A DNA stretch of 64,000 bases. Source: Berkiella_A sp964633725. Its GTDB lineage: Bacteria > Pseudomonadota > Gammaproteobacteria > Berkiellales > Berkiellaceae. The stretch is from assembly GCA_964633725.1 (NCBI GenBank), contig CAZWHY010000005.1, positions 1-64,000 on the forward strand. Direction: 5' to 3'. The translations under genes were made by a program, and so were the position numbers. Positions 1 through 7,785 of the stretch are shown here, piece after piece; positions within the stretch are counted from its first letter, which is position 1; every line of letters starts with the position of its first letter. The notes under the pieces were generated by a model. It did not search any database, was not told where the DNA came from, and worked only from the letters and a program-made list of their open reading frames with translations.

Positions 1-1
1 C

Positions 2-517
2 ATCAAAGCCATATGGGATGGCTATACTTTATTAAAAGATTATTCTAGTGGTCAAGCGGTTAATACGGGAGCCGAAAATGAACCTAATTATCAAATCATT
101 TCCCTCAAGACACTGTGTCTCCTTATAAAAAAGGTTCTGTCAAGCAGCGGTTCTGGCAAAAGCAACTTTATAGATATTTTTATCAATAACATATCAAACT
201 TTACCGCATTAGATTCGGTTTATGATGACTTGAAGCAAAAAGGCGACAATTCGCCATCTATATATAGGAAAAACCAGCTTTTTGTCCTGCAAGCCAGAAT
301 GGATGCACTAAGAGAAAAAAATCAAGAAGCAGCGCAAGAAGAGCCCCAACAGCCAGAATATTCATTTCCCCTAAGCACCGATCCTCTCGAACCACCCTTT
401 TGGGAAAGTCTTTGGGACAAACCTCTTGAGCTAATATTTTCTCAGCCACTCATTAACGAATCTCAAGGAGTCGGCTCTGGAGGCGAGCTTAACCCAAAAG
501 GCCCAAGATTAAATTAA
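2..517 (+). CDS. 3' end of an unknown protein (partial)
   Basis: The frame is open from the left edge to a TAA stop at 515-517, giving the last 171 residues of a longer protein whose start lies outside the window. A TTG at 230 is internal to this open frame and is not a credible start. The visible part is hydrophilic. Its C-terminal third is rich in Glu, Gln and Pro, with a Gln/Glu/Pro stretch near window position 330-360, and it ends in a Gly/Pro-rich tail. No membrane segment or catalytic motif is recognised. The gene points toward the insertion-sequence remnant at 579. I do not recognise the family; an accessory or host-directed protein is possible from context only. Confidence 0.6.
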   Translation: MKAIWDGYTLLKDYSSGQAVNTGAENEPNYQIISLKTLCLLIKKVLSSSGSGKSNFIDIFINNISNFTALDSVYDDLKQKGDNSPSIYRKNQLFVLQARMDALREKNQEAAQEEPQQPEYSFPLSTDPLEPPFWESLWDKPLELIFSQPLINESQGVGSGGELNPKGPRLN

Positions 518-578
518 CCAGAATCAAAACCGTCCAAGAATATAAATATAGTCAAAACCCATTGCATAGTATCTGTAG

Positions 579-661
579 GGAGTGTTTAAATAAGTGTGTC
601 AGCTCTGATATCCCATTGCCGTCCCAATATTAGGGCTGACACACTTATTTAAACGCTCTCC
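579..661. mobile_element. Internally deleted IS (MITE-like), about 83 bp
   Basis: Two near-perfect inverted ends (left arm about 580-604, right arm about 633-660) share the core GTTTAAATAAGTGTGTCAGC and enclose only about 30 bp. The left end and its inner sequence up to the CATTGCCGTC stretch match the end of the broken IS256-type transposase element near 63190-63235. This is therefore best read as a deletion derivative of that element with no coding capacity. No clear target-site duplication was seen in the flanks. Confidence 0.7.
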
Positions 662-667
662 CAATCA

Positions 668-858
668 AAGCCAGCCGACTCAGTTTGGTGGTTGGTTTTT
701 AAAGTGTAATGGTGATTTTGGAAAAAATTCAATTGCGTGTATATAACAATATTTTAAGCAGTTTTTTCAGAAATTTTCCTCAATACTACTTTAAAAATCC
801 CTCTTAAGATATTCACTTCTTCGGTCTCTAACCTGGTTTTTAGTATCATGCATTTGAT
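668..858 (-). pseudogene. Broken copy A of the trmJ 3' end and its downstream DNA
   Basis: This stretch aligns base for base, with scattered mismatches, to 4449-4639, which is the last third of the trmJ C-terminal region plus the spacer beyond its stop. Homology stops abruptly at both sides: on the left next to the IS remnant, on the right after 858. There is no start codon or usable reading frame. It is one of two extra copies of this region (the other is at 3283-3475), all in the same orientation. Confidence 0.8.
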
Positions 859-934
859 GCCCGCCACCTTCAATTACCTGCAGTTACCTTTAAGGCCATG
901 TGCCAATTCGTACATTGGCACAATGCTGTAAATA

Positions 935-2901
935 TTATCGCCTTGTTTTAGATTGTTTTAGTTTAGGTACTGCTTCAGGCTCCATTTCAAGTTCTTCTCT
1001 AAGCTTTTCAGCAAGTGGGGCACTTTGTATCTCAATCGTATTTGGTAGCCCAGCAACACGACTCGCTTCTGGACCATATTCACTATTTATAGCTGCATGG
1101 GCACTATCTCGATCTGCTGTATTGTCAAAAACAACATATGTTTTACCTGGCCTTTTCGCATACTCTGTCAAACGTCCCACATCAACACCTAGTTGAGATG
1201 CATGGCTTTGGGACGTTCTAGCAAAGCTTTGTTCAGCTTGCCATGCTAACGCCGTAGCCCTTTTCCTGCCAGAAGGTTCTCGAATAACTTTTTTATCACT
1301 AGAAGATGAGGATACTCCTTGTACTTTTACTTCAGGCTCTATTTCAAGTTCACGTCTAAGTTGTCTAATAACTTCTGCGTTTTGTATTTCAATCGTATTT
1401 GGTTGCCCAGCAATACGACTCGCGNNNNNNNNNNNNNNNNNNNNNNNNNNNNNNNNNNNNNNNNNNNNNNNNNNNNNNNNNNNNNNNNNNNNNNNNNNNN
1501 NNNNNNNNNNNNNNNNNNNNNNNNAACTTCTGCGTTTTGTATTTCAATCGTATTTGGTTGCCCAGCAATACGACTCGCGCCTACACCATACTCACTAATT
1601 ATAGCTGCCTGGGCACGTACTTGATCTGCCTCATTATCAAAAACAACATATGTTTTGCCTGGCCTTTTCGCATACTCTGTCAAACGTCCTACATCAACAT
1701 TTAATTGAGATGAGAGACTTTTTTCAACCATCATTTCTACTACTGGCTCTATTCCAAGTTCTCTTTTAAGCTGTTCAACAACTTGTGCATCTTTAATCTC
1801 AATCGTACCTTTTTGCCCAGCAATACGACTCGCGTCTGAACCATACTGACTAATTATAGCAGCGTGGGCACGCGCTTGATCTGCCGCATTATCAAAAACA
1901 ACATATGTTTTACCCGGTCTGTTCGGATACTCTTCCAAACGTCCCCCACCAACGCCTACCACATCAATACCTAGCTGAGACGAGAGACTTTCTTCAATTA
2001 TTCCTGGTTTATCTATTTTAGCGATTTCAGATTGGATTGAAATTGCAAAACTCTCTGGTATATCATCCGCATTCTTATAGGGCGCCATGATGGCATCCAT
2101 ATCCAATATGGTTTCACTATCATGCGCCATTTTTTCTCTACAACTTATTATAATTGCCTGCACTGTATCTATTTGGGTTTGAGCGGCTGTTAAAGCCACT
2201 TGTTGTAGTTTCAAAGGCATGCTAGCTTTAAAGCTCTCGTCTAGATCCATTTTATCTTCTGTCAAATTCTCTTCTAGCTTTTCTAAAATATCTATAATGC
2301 CATGATTATAAGATGCGCTTGGTGTTGCTATCTCATTTAACAAATCATTTAAATAACCTATGGGTGGGTTTTCAAATTTGGGAACCAAAATACCAATTTG
2401 CCCCTGACTTTGAGCAACCTTGCAGTTCCCTTTACTATCATCAATTAAAATGACTTTATTATGTTTTATACCATGTGCCTTTTTTGCCGCCTCAATATGA
2501 AGACTTTTTCCGTAGTTGAAATCAAGTCCTTCATTGCCTGTTAAGTCAATGGTGCCTGGCTCCACCTTCGATGGAAAACCACCAATGACTGGAATCTGAG
2601 CAACTTCATCCTCTGTCAAACCCATCGCTATTAAGTAAAGTGGGATGACTTCTGGATAAAGTGTATAAGATGTAATTGCCATCTTGTGACCATTTTTCAT
2701 TGCTTCACGCATGGCCGCTAATGTGGCCTCTCGGTTTTTAAATCCCCCATAGGCGATAGCAGCCTCAACTATTTCTTTTGCTCCTGCTTGTCCTGGCTTA
2801 ATCCCTTCGCTTGTACAGAACCCGTGCACATGCTGGTTTGATATAGTTTCATCAAAGTCCCAGCAAATCAGGGCTTTTTCTTCTTCAGCGCCAATAATCA
2901 T
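935..2901 (-). CDS. HAD-like protein with tandem 85-residue repeats, interrupted by an assembly gap
   Basis: The N-terminus carries a haloacid-dehalogenase motif I (D15-F-D17-E-T19) and a later KVILIDD segment that fits the distal acidic HAD motif, so a phosphatase or phosphotransferase fold is likely. From about residue 300 the protein has repeats of roughly 85 residues, each with the core RPGKTYVVFDN, then an Ala-rich helix, ASRIAG and an IEI strand. Repeat copies lie before and after the N-gap at 1425-1524. Right of the gap the correct frame continues without a stop to a TAA at 935-937, so the short 245-nt ORF there is the C-terminus of this gene rather than a separate gene. The frame apparently ending at 1339 is an artefact of the 100-N spacer. 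True length and repeat number are unknown. Substrate unknown; an effector-like role is inference from the repeats and accessory neighbourhood. Confidence 0.7.
1370..1579. repeat. Identical 55-bp direct repeats flanking the gap
   Basis: Positions 1370-1424 and 1525-1579 are identical over 55 bases and encode the ASRIAG...IEI part of the 85-residue repeat. A shared contig end of this size is what a de Bruijn graph assembler leaves when it breaks at a repeat, with overlap equal to its k-mer. Confidence 0.85.
1425..1524. other. Assembly gap of exactly 100 N
   Basis: A round 100-N run, the usual scaffold placeholder, lies inside the repeat region of the HAD-like gene. The 55 bases on either side are identical (1370-1424 and 1525-1579), so the two contigs end in the same sequence. 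The true distance is unknown and the frame across it cannot be trusted. Confidence 0.95.
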
Positions 2902-3282
2902 AATATTTCCTCATGCAAGTCAGTAAAAAAGCAACATCTTTAAATTATAAGTTATCGAGATAACAAATTAAACTGTTTTTTTATAACGTCCCATAGAGCT
3001 CTTGAAAACAAAAGAAAAATCTAGTAACTCATGACTTTCAGCTTAGACATTTTCGGGTATGACCTATATTGTTACTTAATATAACTTAGGTTATATATCA
3101 TCTTTCCAACATGGCACATGTTCTAACACATCCACTGAAAATTCAGCAGAAGTAATATTATTTATAGGCATACATACAAGTTTTAGATTGAAAAATGAAA
3201 GGATTTATTGGGCGGGTGCATGCAAGCAGAAGACTCTCTCCCCCACTGTTTTTGCGACGACTGCGAATTAAATCGGATTTAC
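2902..3282. promoter_or_regulatory. Upstream spacer of the HAD-like gene, with a palindrome
   Basis: No credible gene is visible in these 380 bases. The only clear structure is a 7-4-7 inverted repeat at 3079-3096 (ATATAAC-TTAG-GTTATAT), about 180 bases upstream of the HAD-like start. It could be an operator or part of a terminator, but nothing decides between them. Confidence 0.3.
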
Positions 3283-3475
3283 AGGCAATTTCCTCAATAC
3301 CGCTTTAAATATCCCTCTTAAGATATTCACTTCTTCGGTCTCTAGCTTGGTTTTTAATATCATGCGTTTAATTCTGTAGATAAGAATACGGGATGATTTA
3401 GGGGTTAGAAAATCGATTTGATCCAATACGCTTTCCATATGATCAAATACACCAAATATGTCTTCTAATGGCGCT
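3283..3475 (-). pseudogene. Broken copy B of the trmJ C-terminus
   Basis: This matches trmJ bases 4550-4742 at high identity and keeps the reading frame for about 60 residues, including EDIFGVFDHMESVLD. It sits in an ORF (3268-3549) whose first 25 residues are unrelated and overlap the end of the neighbouring methyltransferase-like gene. The SpoU catalytic domain is absent, so it cannot be an active methyltransferase. It could be translated as a helical fragment, but a relic of segmental duplication is the simplest reading. Confidence 0.75.
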
Positions 3476-3493
3476 ATAGCGATATCGGGTACG

Positions 3494-4405
3494 TTAGCTC
3501 CGAGGAGACGCTGGCACTTTATAGCAAGTATCATTTTCCTGGCTGACAAAATCTATACTGGCCAACTCTTTCCTTCTTACGTCAGAAGAATCTTTTAAAC
3601 CAATATTAGAATATCTATCCCATAATCTTAAAATATCCCTCTCACTTTCTGAATATAATGAATTCTTCGCTAAAATAGGCGGAGGCAATAGAGATGCAAA
3701 ATTTTGAATAAATAAATCTATAGATTCCAGTTGTACTGTTTCTAAAATCCCTGATGTAACATACACTCTGCGACTTAGATAAGAGTTATAATGACTAAAA
3801 TTAATCAAGTCAGAATTTTTTGACAATAATATTGTTGATTTTATTTCATCTTCACCAATTCTAATAGCATATTTAAAACCTAAACGTTTTATTTCATCAA
3901 GAATGCGGTACGTCGTTTCTTTTGGCATATCCTTTATGAAGAATAACGAGGTTGTAATAATGACAATACCATTATCGTCAAGCATTTCACTGGCATTATG
4001 CAAAGATTTGCTATTTTCATCAATAAAAATATCATACGGTACAGATTCAAAATCAATTAAAGAAAATTTTCTACTCAATAAATTTCTAGGAATACTTTTT
4101 GTAATATCCCAAATTAAATCTGGGTTCTGATCCGGGCAAACATCAATAGTATAAAAATCATTCTCATGATGACGCACACCGCCACAAAAAGCCCCATTAA
4201 CACCACGAACACCGCAGCCAATAACTAAACCATTACCCGAAAAATCTTCTATGGCTCTATTCACACGAGTGTAAGAAAGAAAAGGATACTCTAAAGGCTC
4301 AATTAGGTTTTCCATAACAACCCTTGCAATTATTTTCGAGAATGCCAACCAATAAAAAGCTAACATTCCTATAACATTTTCCATATTGACATGCCTTAAT
4401 ACCAT
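3494..4405 (-). CDS. Class I methyltransferase-like protein, accessory
   Basis: The 303-residue product has a glycine-rich stretch (VIGCGVRGVNG, about residues 61-71) followed by YTIDVCPDQNPD, then WDITKSIP and a VPYDIF segment. That spacing resembles motifs I, II and IV of Rossmann-type SAM-dependent methyltransferases, although the match is not strong enough to name a substrate. The first 30 residues are hydrophobic and may be untranslated: an internal ATG at 4315 is preceded by AAGGG at a good distance and would give 273 residues starting MENLIEPLEY. The last residues read into the junction with broken trmJ copy B, so the natural C-terminus may have been replaced. It is bracketed by trmJ-derived repeats, which suggests arrival as inserted cargo. 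Function is unproven. Confidence 0.5.
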   Translation of the reverse strand: MVLRHVNMENVIGMLAFYWLAFSKIIARVVMENLIEPLEYPFLSYTRVNRAIEDFSGNGLVIGCGVRGVNGAFCGGVRHHENDFYTIDVCPDQNPDLIWDITKSIPRNLLSRKFSLIDFESVPYDIFIDENSKSLHNASEMLDDNGIVIITTSLFFIKDMPKETTYRILDEIKRLGFKYAIRIGEDEIKSTILLSKNSDLINFSHYNSYLSRRVYVTSGILETVQLESIDLFIQNFASLLPPPILAKNSLYSESERDILRLWDRYSNIGLKDSSDVRRKELASIDFVSQENDTCYKVPASPRS

Positions 4406-4448
4406 TCAAAAAATTTAATTTCTTTAGCTTATCAAGTACACTTAAGGG

Positions 4449-4742
4449 AAGCCAGCCGACTCAGTCGGGTGGTTGGTTTTTAAAGCTTAATGGTGATTTT
4501 GGAAAAAGTTGAATTGCGTGTATATAACAATATTTTAAGCAGATTTTTCAGGAATTTTCCTCAATACCGCTTTAAATATCCCTCTTAATATATTCACTTC
4601 TTCGGTCTCTAGCTTGGTTTTTAGTATCATGCGTTTGATTCTATAGATAAGAATACGGGATGATTTAGGGGTTAGAAAATCGATTTTGTCCAATACACTT
4701 TCCATATGATCAAATACGCCAAATATATCTTCTAATGGCGCT
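4449..4742. repeat. Source region of the trmJ 3'-end duplications
   Basis: Bases 4449-4639 recur at 668-858 and bases 4550-4742 recur at 3283-3475, all direct. The three copies bracket the HAD-like gene and the methyltransferase-like gene separately. The shared 90-bp part is 4550-4639. Confidence 0.85.
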
Positions 4743-5275
4743 TGTACAGGCACCTCAGACAATTTATTTTTATCTAAATTTTCTACCTGATTCAAATAAC
4801 TTTGATATAACTCATAAGTAATCACCTGAACAGCTTGAGCTAAATTCAAAGATTCATAATTTGGGTTAGCAGGTATCACAGTATGGTAATGACATTGGGA
4901 TAAGGCATCATTGGTTAGGCCACTGCGCTCAGTACCAAAGACCACAGCGATTTTACTTGGGTTAGGATGAGTGCAAATCTGCTCTGCTGTTTGCCGAGGA
5001 TTAACCGTTGGCCATGGAATTTGTCTGACTCTCGCACTGGCACCAAATACCAACTCACAATCAGATATCGCCTCTCTTAAAGTAGGTACGACTTGAGCGT
5101 GCTCTAAAATATCATCCGCCCCTGCTGAGCGCTCTGTGGCTAATGCACTGGGAAAGGTTTTGGGATTCACCAAAAATAAGCGTTTCAACCCCATATTTTT
5201 CATCGCACGTGCAACTGCACCTATATTGCCGGGGTGTGAGGTCTCAACCAAAACAATGCGAACATCTTCTATCAT
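4535..5275 (-). CDS. trmJ: tRNA (cytidine/uridine-2'-O-)-methyltransferase TrmJ
   Basis: This SpoU/SPOUT-family enzyme methylates the 2'-O of the wobble-region nucleotide 32 in tRNA using SAM, in the cytoplasm. The 246-residue product has the knotted-fold motifs in order: an N-terminal VLVETSHPGNIGAVARAMKN (about residues 8-27), VFGTERSGL (about residues 114-122) and NYESLNLAQAVQV (about residues 140-152), plus the TrmJ-type helical C-terminal extension. Length matches the family. It is divergent from suhB across a 115-bp spacer, the usual neighbour in gammaproteobacteria. Its 3' end is the source of two broken copies in the upstream accessory patch, so this locus has been an insertion or recombination site. 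Confidence 0.95.
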   Translation of the reverse strand: MIEDVRIVLVETSHPGNIGAVARAMKNMGLKRLFLVNPKTFPSALATERSAGADDILEHAQVVPTLREAISDCELVFGASARVRQIPWPTVNPRQTAEQICTHPNPSKIAVVFGTERSGLTNDALSQCHYHTVIPANPNYESLNLAQAVQVITYELYQSYLNQVENLDKNKLSEVPVQAPLEDIFGVFDHMESVLDKIDFLTPKSSRILIYRIKRMILKTKLETEEVNILRGIFKAVLRKIPEKSA

Positions 5276-5390
5276 GCGTTATTTTAACCTAAAAAATCTA
5301 TTTAAAATTTTAAAAAAGTAATATCGAAAAGTGAGCTTCGTTGTTATAATGCTCACCAACCCAGCAACAAATTATATAGAAATCTAAACT

Positions 5391-6176
5391 ATGCATCCAC
5401 TACTGAATATTGCCATTAAAGCCGCTCGTACTGCCGGTAAAATCATTGTCCGAGCTGAAGATGATATTAGGTCACTAACTATTAGAGAAAAGGGTAGAAA
5501 CGACTTCGTCAGCCAGATCGATCAAATCGCCGAACAAGCCATTATCGAAATCATTCATAAAAACTACCCTGAACATCAAATTTTGGCAGAAGAATCTGGG
5601 TCATCACACTCAGAAATCAATGAAAGCATCCCTTTGTGGATTATTGACCCGCTAGATGGCACCACTAATTTTTTGCACGGTTTTCCACAATATGCCGTTT
5701 CTATCGCTGTAAAATATGATGGCAAAATTCAACAAGCTGTCGTATATGATCCCTCACGCGATGAACTATTCTCCGCCAACAGAGGTAGCGGCGCACAACT
5801 AAATGGCAAACGTATACGGGTTAGCAAAATAGACCGCATAGAAAAAGCCCTACTGGGCACCGGTATACCCTATACAACATTCCATAATTTGGAAAAATAT
5901 CTGAATAGCTTCCAAAAAATCATCCCCAAATGCGTCGGCATTCGCCGTGCAGGTGCCGCTTCTTTGGATTTAGCTTATGTTGCTGCTGGTCGTTTGGATG
6001 GGTTTTGGGAATATAACCTCAAACCTTGGGATATGGCAGCAGGTATGTTGCTGATACAAGAGGCCGGTGGCTGGGTCAGCGATATTCACAAAGATCGTGA
6101 TTGCTTAGAATCTGGCGATATTATAGCGACAACGCCTAAAATATTTCAAACATTGAAAACCTATCTAACCGAGTAA
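5391..6176 (+). CDS. suhB: Inositol-1-monophosphatase SuhB
   Basis: This is an Mg2+-dependent phosphatase of the inositol monophosphatase family. In enterobacteria SuhB also joins the rRNA antitermination complex. The 261-residue product has the metal-binding motifs in order: LAEESG (about residue 64), IDPLDGTTNF (about residues 84-93) and KPWDMAAG (about residues 212-219). Length is normal. It stands alone on the plus strand, divergent from trmJ. Downstream lies an inverted repeat (6184-6224) shared with the convergent AbiE toxin gene. Either the enzymatic or the RNA-regulatory role could apply here, and the sequence does not separate them. Confidence 0.95.
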   Translation: MHPLLNIAIKAARTAGKIIVRAEDDIRSLTIREKGRNDFVSQIDQIAEQAIIEIIHKNYPEHQILAEESGSSHSEINESIPLWIIDPLDGTTNFLHGFPQYAVSIAVKYDGKIQQAVVYDPSRDELFSANRGSGAQLNGKRIRVSKIDRIEKALLGTGIPYTTFHNLEKYLNSFQKIIPKCVGIRRAGAASLDLAYVAAGRLDGFWEYNLKPWDMAAGMLLIQEAGGWVSDIHKDRDCLESGDIIATTPKIFQTLKTYLTE

Positions 6177-6183
6177 AATGCGC

Positions 6184-6224
6184 AGAACGTGCGTAAAATA
6201 GCCTTAATATTTCGCGCACGTTCT
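6184..6224. terminator. Inverted repeat between convergent suhB and abiEii
   Basis: A perfect 10-bp stem (AGAACGTGCG / CGCACGTTCT) with a 21-base loop lies between two convergent genes. The position suggests a shared terminator, but the long loop and weak T-tract make this uncertain. Confidence 0.45.
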
Positions 6225-6235
6225 TTGAAAACATA

Positions 6236-7078
6236 TCATAGCTTCTTAACCAAATCTAAGAAAAATGCTTCACCCCAAATATCTAAAGAATCTTGCTCAT
6301 ACGCCTTTAGCAATGGCCTGACATCGCTCACAAGATTCCCCCAACTAAGATGTTGAATTTTATGACAGAGAGATTCAACAAGCCATTTCTGGTTAACTGT
6401 GATGGGCGTTTTGGCCCAAGGACCTTGTTGATAAATGGCATTTTCCAACAGTGCGTAATTTACTGGGATTCTATTTGAAGCAAACCAAATAAAATCATAC
6501 CAATCCCTGCCTTTCTCATAAGGTCTACATAAAAGCGCATGCAACTTTCCAGCGAACATACTCGGCAAATCCTTGGTCAAGACACTAAAGGCCAAAGGGA
6601 ATACCAAATATTTGATTTCAGTGTTTGCCGCTATAGGTGGATTGGTATCCAACTCAAATTTGATTTTAATCCTACGTTCTGCCCTATCTTTGGGATAGAT
6701 AAGGCTTATTTCAGTTCCAAGAGAGCTGACCTTCAAAAACTGCTTCTGAATCGTCTTGGTCGCATCTTTACGATCGGCCAAGTCGACATAAAACCCATAG
6801 GCCTCAAAATCATCGCTTATACACGTTAAGTATTTTCCTAAAGTAAAGTCTGTTTGAGGCGCTAAAAGTGCAAAATCTAAATCTTCAGAGAATCTATTAA
6901 TACCATATATTATACGTAATGCTGTTCCACCATGAAACTCAGCCACTTTAAAAAACCCAGATTTTGACAAAGCCATCAGCGCAATTTCTTGAGATATTTC
7001 TTTAATAGCATTAATTTCATCAAGCCGATTTTGACAATCATATTTTTTTAAACGTTGCTCAATAATTTCAATACTCAC
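6236..7078 (-). CDS. abiEii: AbiEii/AbiGii-type nucleotidyltransferase toxin
   Basis: This is the toxin of an AbiE system, a type IV toxin-antitoxin and phage-abortive pair in which the toxin is a nucleotidyltransferase. The 280-residue product has the family signature FHGGTALRI (about residue 49) followed by RFSEDLDFAL with the paired metal-binding aspartates, and later KLHALLCRPYEKGRDWYDFI (about residue 180), which fits the conserved Lys and GRD-x-YD block. Size fits AbiEii. The start overlaps the antitoxin stop by 11 bases, showing translational coupling in the antitoxin-toxin order typical of AbiE. All key residues look intact, so an active toxin is likely. The exact nucleic-acid target cannot be told from sequence. 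Confidence 0.88.
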   Translation of the reverse strand: MSIEIIEQRLKKYDCQNRLDEINAIKEISQEIALMALSKSGFFKVAEFHGGTALRIIYGINRFSEDLDFALLAPQTDFTLGKYLTCISDDFEAYGFYVDLADRKDATKTIQKQFLKVSSLGTEISLIYPKDRAERRIKIKFELDTNPPIAANTEIKYLVFPLAFSVLTKDLPSMFAGKLHALLCRPYEKGRDWYDFIWFASNRIPVNYALLENAIYQQGPWAKTPITVNQKWLVESLCHKIQHLSWGNLVSDVRPLLKAYEQDSLDIWGEAFFLDLVKKL

Positions 7079-7694
7079 GCTGAACGCCTCTTAAAAAAAT
7101 ACTGATTCTTTTATTATGATAATAATCCACTAAGCGACTATTCAAAGACGATGTTAGCTTGGGAAATGAATCATCAAGCCTTAATGATTCATTGGCAGAC
7201 TCAAAATCATCCCAATTTTTATTGTAGCAATACACGTAATCACAAAGTGCTTTCCAAGGATTCGCGATATAATAGATGCAATGTTCTTCTTGTACTCTCT
7301 GGACATCAACAAAAAAATCATGATTCGGCAGCTTATCATATTGAAATTGACCTAGTTGATTTTTAATAACAGTAGCACTCTGCGTTGTCACACAGGTTGT
7401 AAGGTAAATTGCTTCTGGGATAAGACCATGGAACGAAAGAGCGGACTCTAAACTGATATAAGATGGCCACATTAAATACTGTGAGGCTTCGAAAGGATGC
7501 ACTTGGGTGTGCTCTAAGTATCCTGAACGCCGATAGACGCCTCTTTTCAAGCGTTTTAAAAGTCCTTGAGCAAGCGCCCGTTTAATTTGAGCGTGTCTTG
7601 CATTGTCATTAACAGGCAATAGCACAGCTAGCTCAGCTGCAGTGACATAGTCTGAGCCTAGTGTTCGTAAAGTTTTTTCAATCAAGCTACTCAT
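7068..7694 (-). CDS. abiEi: AbiEi-type antitoxin and autorepressor
   Basis: This is the partner of the AbiEii toxin. Known AbiEi proteins have an N-terminal winged helix that represses their own operon and a C-terminal antitoxin domain. The N-terminus here (AAELAVLLPVNDNARHAQIK) reads as the helix-turn-helix, and GLLKRLKRGVYRRSGY as the basic wing. The frame extends upstream to an ATG at 7721, but that codon lies inside a perfect palindrome likely to be the operator. The ATG at 7694 (MSSLIEKTL) is the better start, giving 208 residues; 7706 is a second option. It sits just downstream of recO, so the pair interrupts the usual order after the lepA-recO operon. Confidence 0.82.
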   Translation of the reverse strand: MSSLIEKTLRTLGSDYVTAAELAVLLPVNDNARHAQIKRALAQGLLKRLKRGVYRRSGYLEHTQVHPFEASQYLMWPSYISLESALSFHGLIPEAIYLTTCVTTQSATVIKNQLGQFQYDKLPNHDFFVDVQRVQEEHCIYYIANPWKALCDYVYCYNKNWDDFESANESLRLDDSFPKLTSSLNSRLVDYYHNKRISIFLRGVQREY

Positions 7695-7711
7695 AATTCT
7701 TAACATAGCAC

Positions 7712-7734
7712 AAACTGTCATAAAGTGACAGTTT
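7712..7734. promoter_or_regulatory. Perfect palindrome, probable AbiEi operator
   Basis: AAACTGTCA-TAAAG-TGACAGTTT is a perfect 9-5-9 inverted repeat just upstream of the antitoxin start. AbiEi proteins are known to bind inverted repeats in their own promoter, so autoregulation is the natural reading. Confidence 0.65.
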
Positions 7735-7785
7735 CGAATGAAAACAGGCGTAAATACATCAATAACCGTCTAGCACTGTGGCAAA

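Noticed and set aside
2..230. A GSGKSN string in the first partial protein, resembling a P-loop
   Set aside because: The full A/G-x4-G-K-S/T pattern is not met and no Walker B follows in the visible part.
1319..1704. Two plus-strand frames crossing the N-gap
   Set aside because: They are antisense to the HAD-like repeat gene and depend on the arbitrary 100-N spacer.
3268..3549. A 93-codon ORF that could be a short TrmJ paralogue
   Set aside because: It contains only the C-terminal helical part of TrmJ fused to unrelated residues and lacks the SAM-binding knot.
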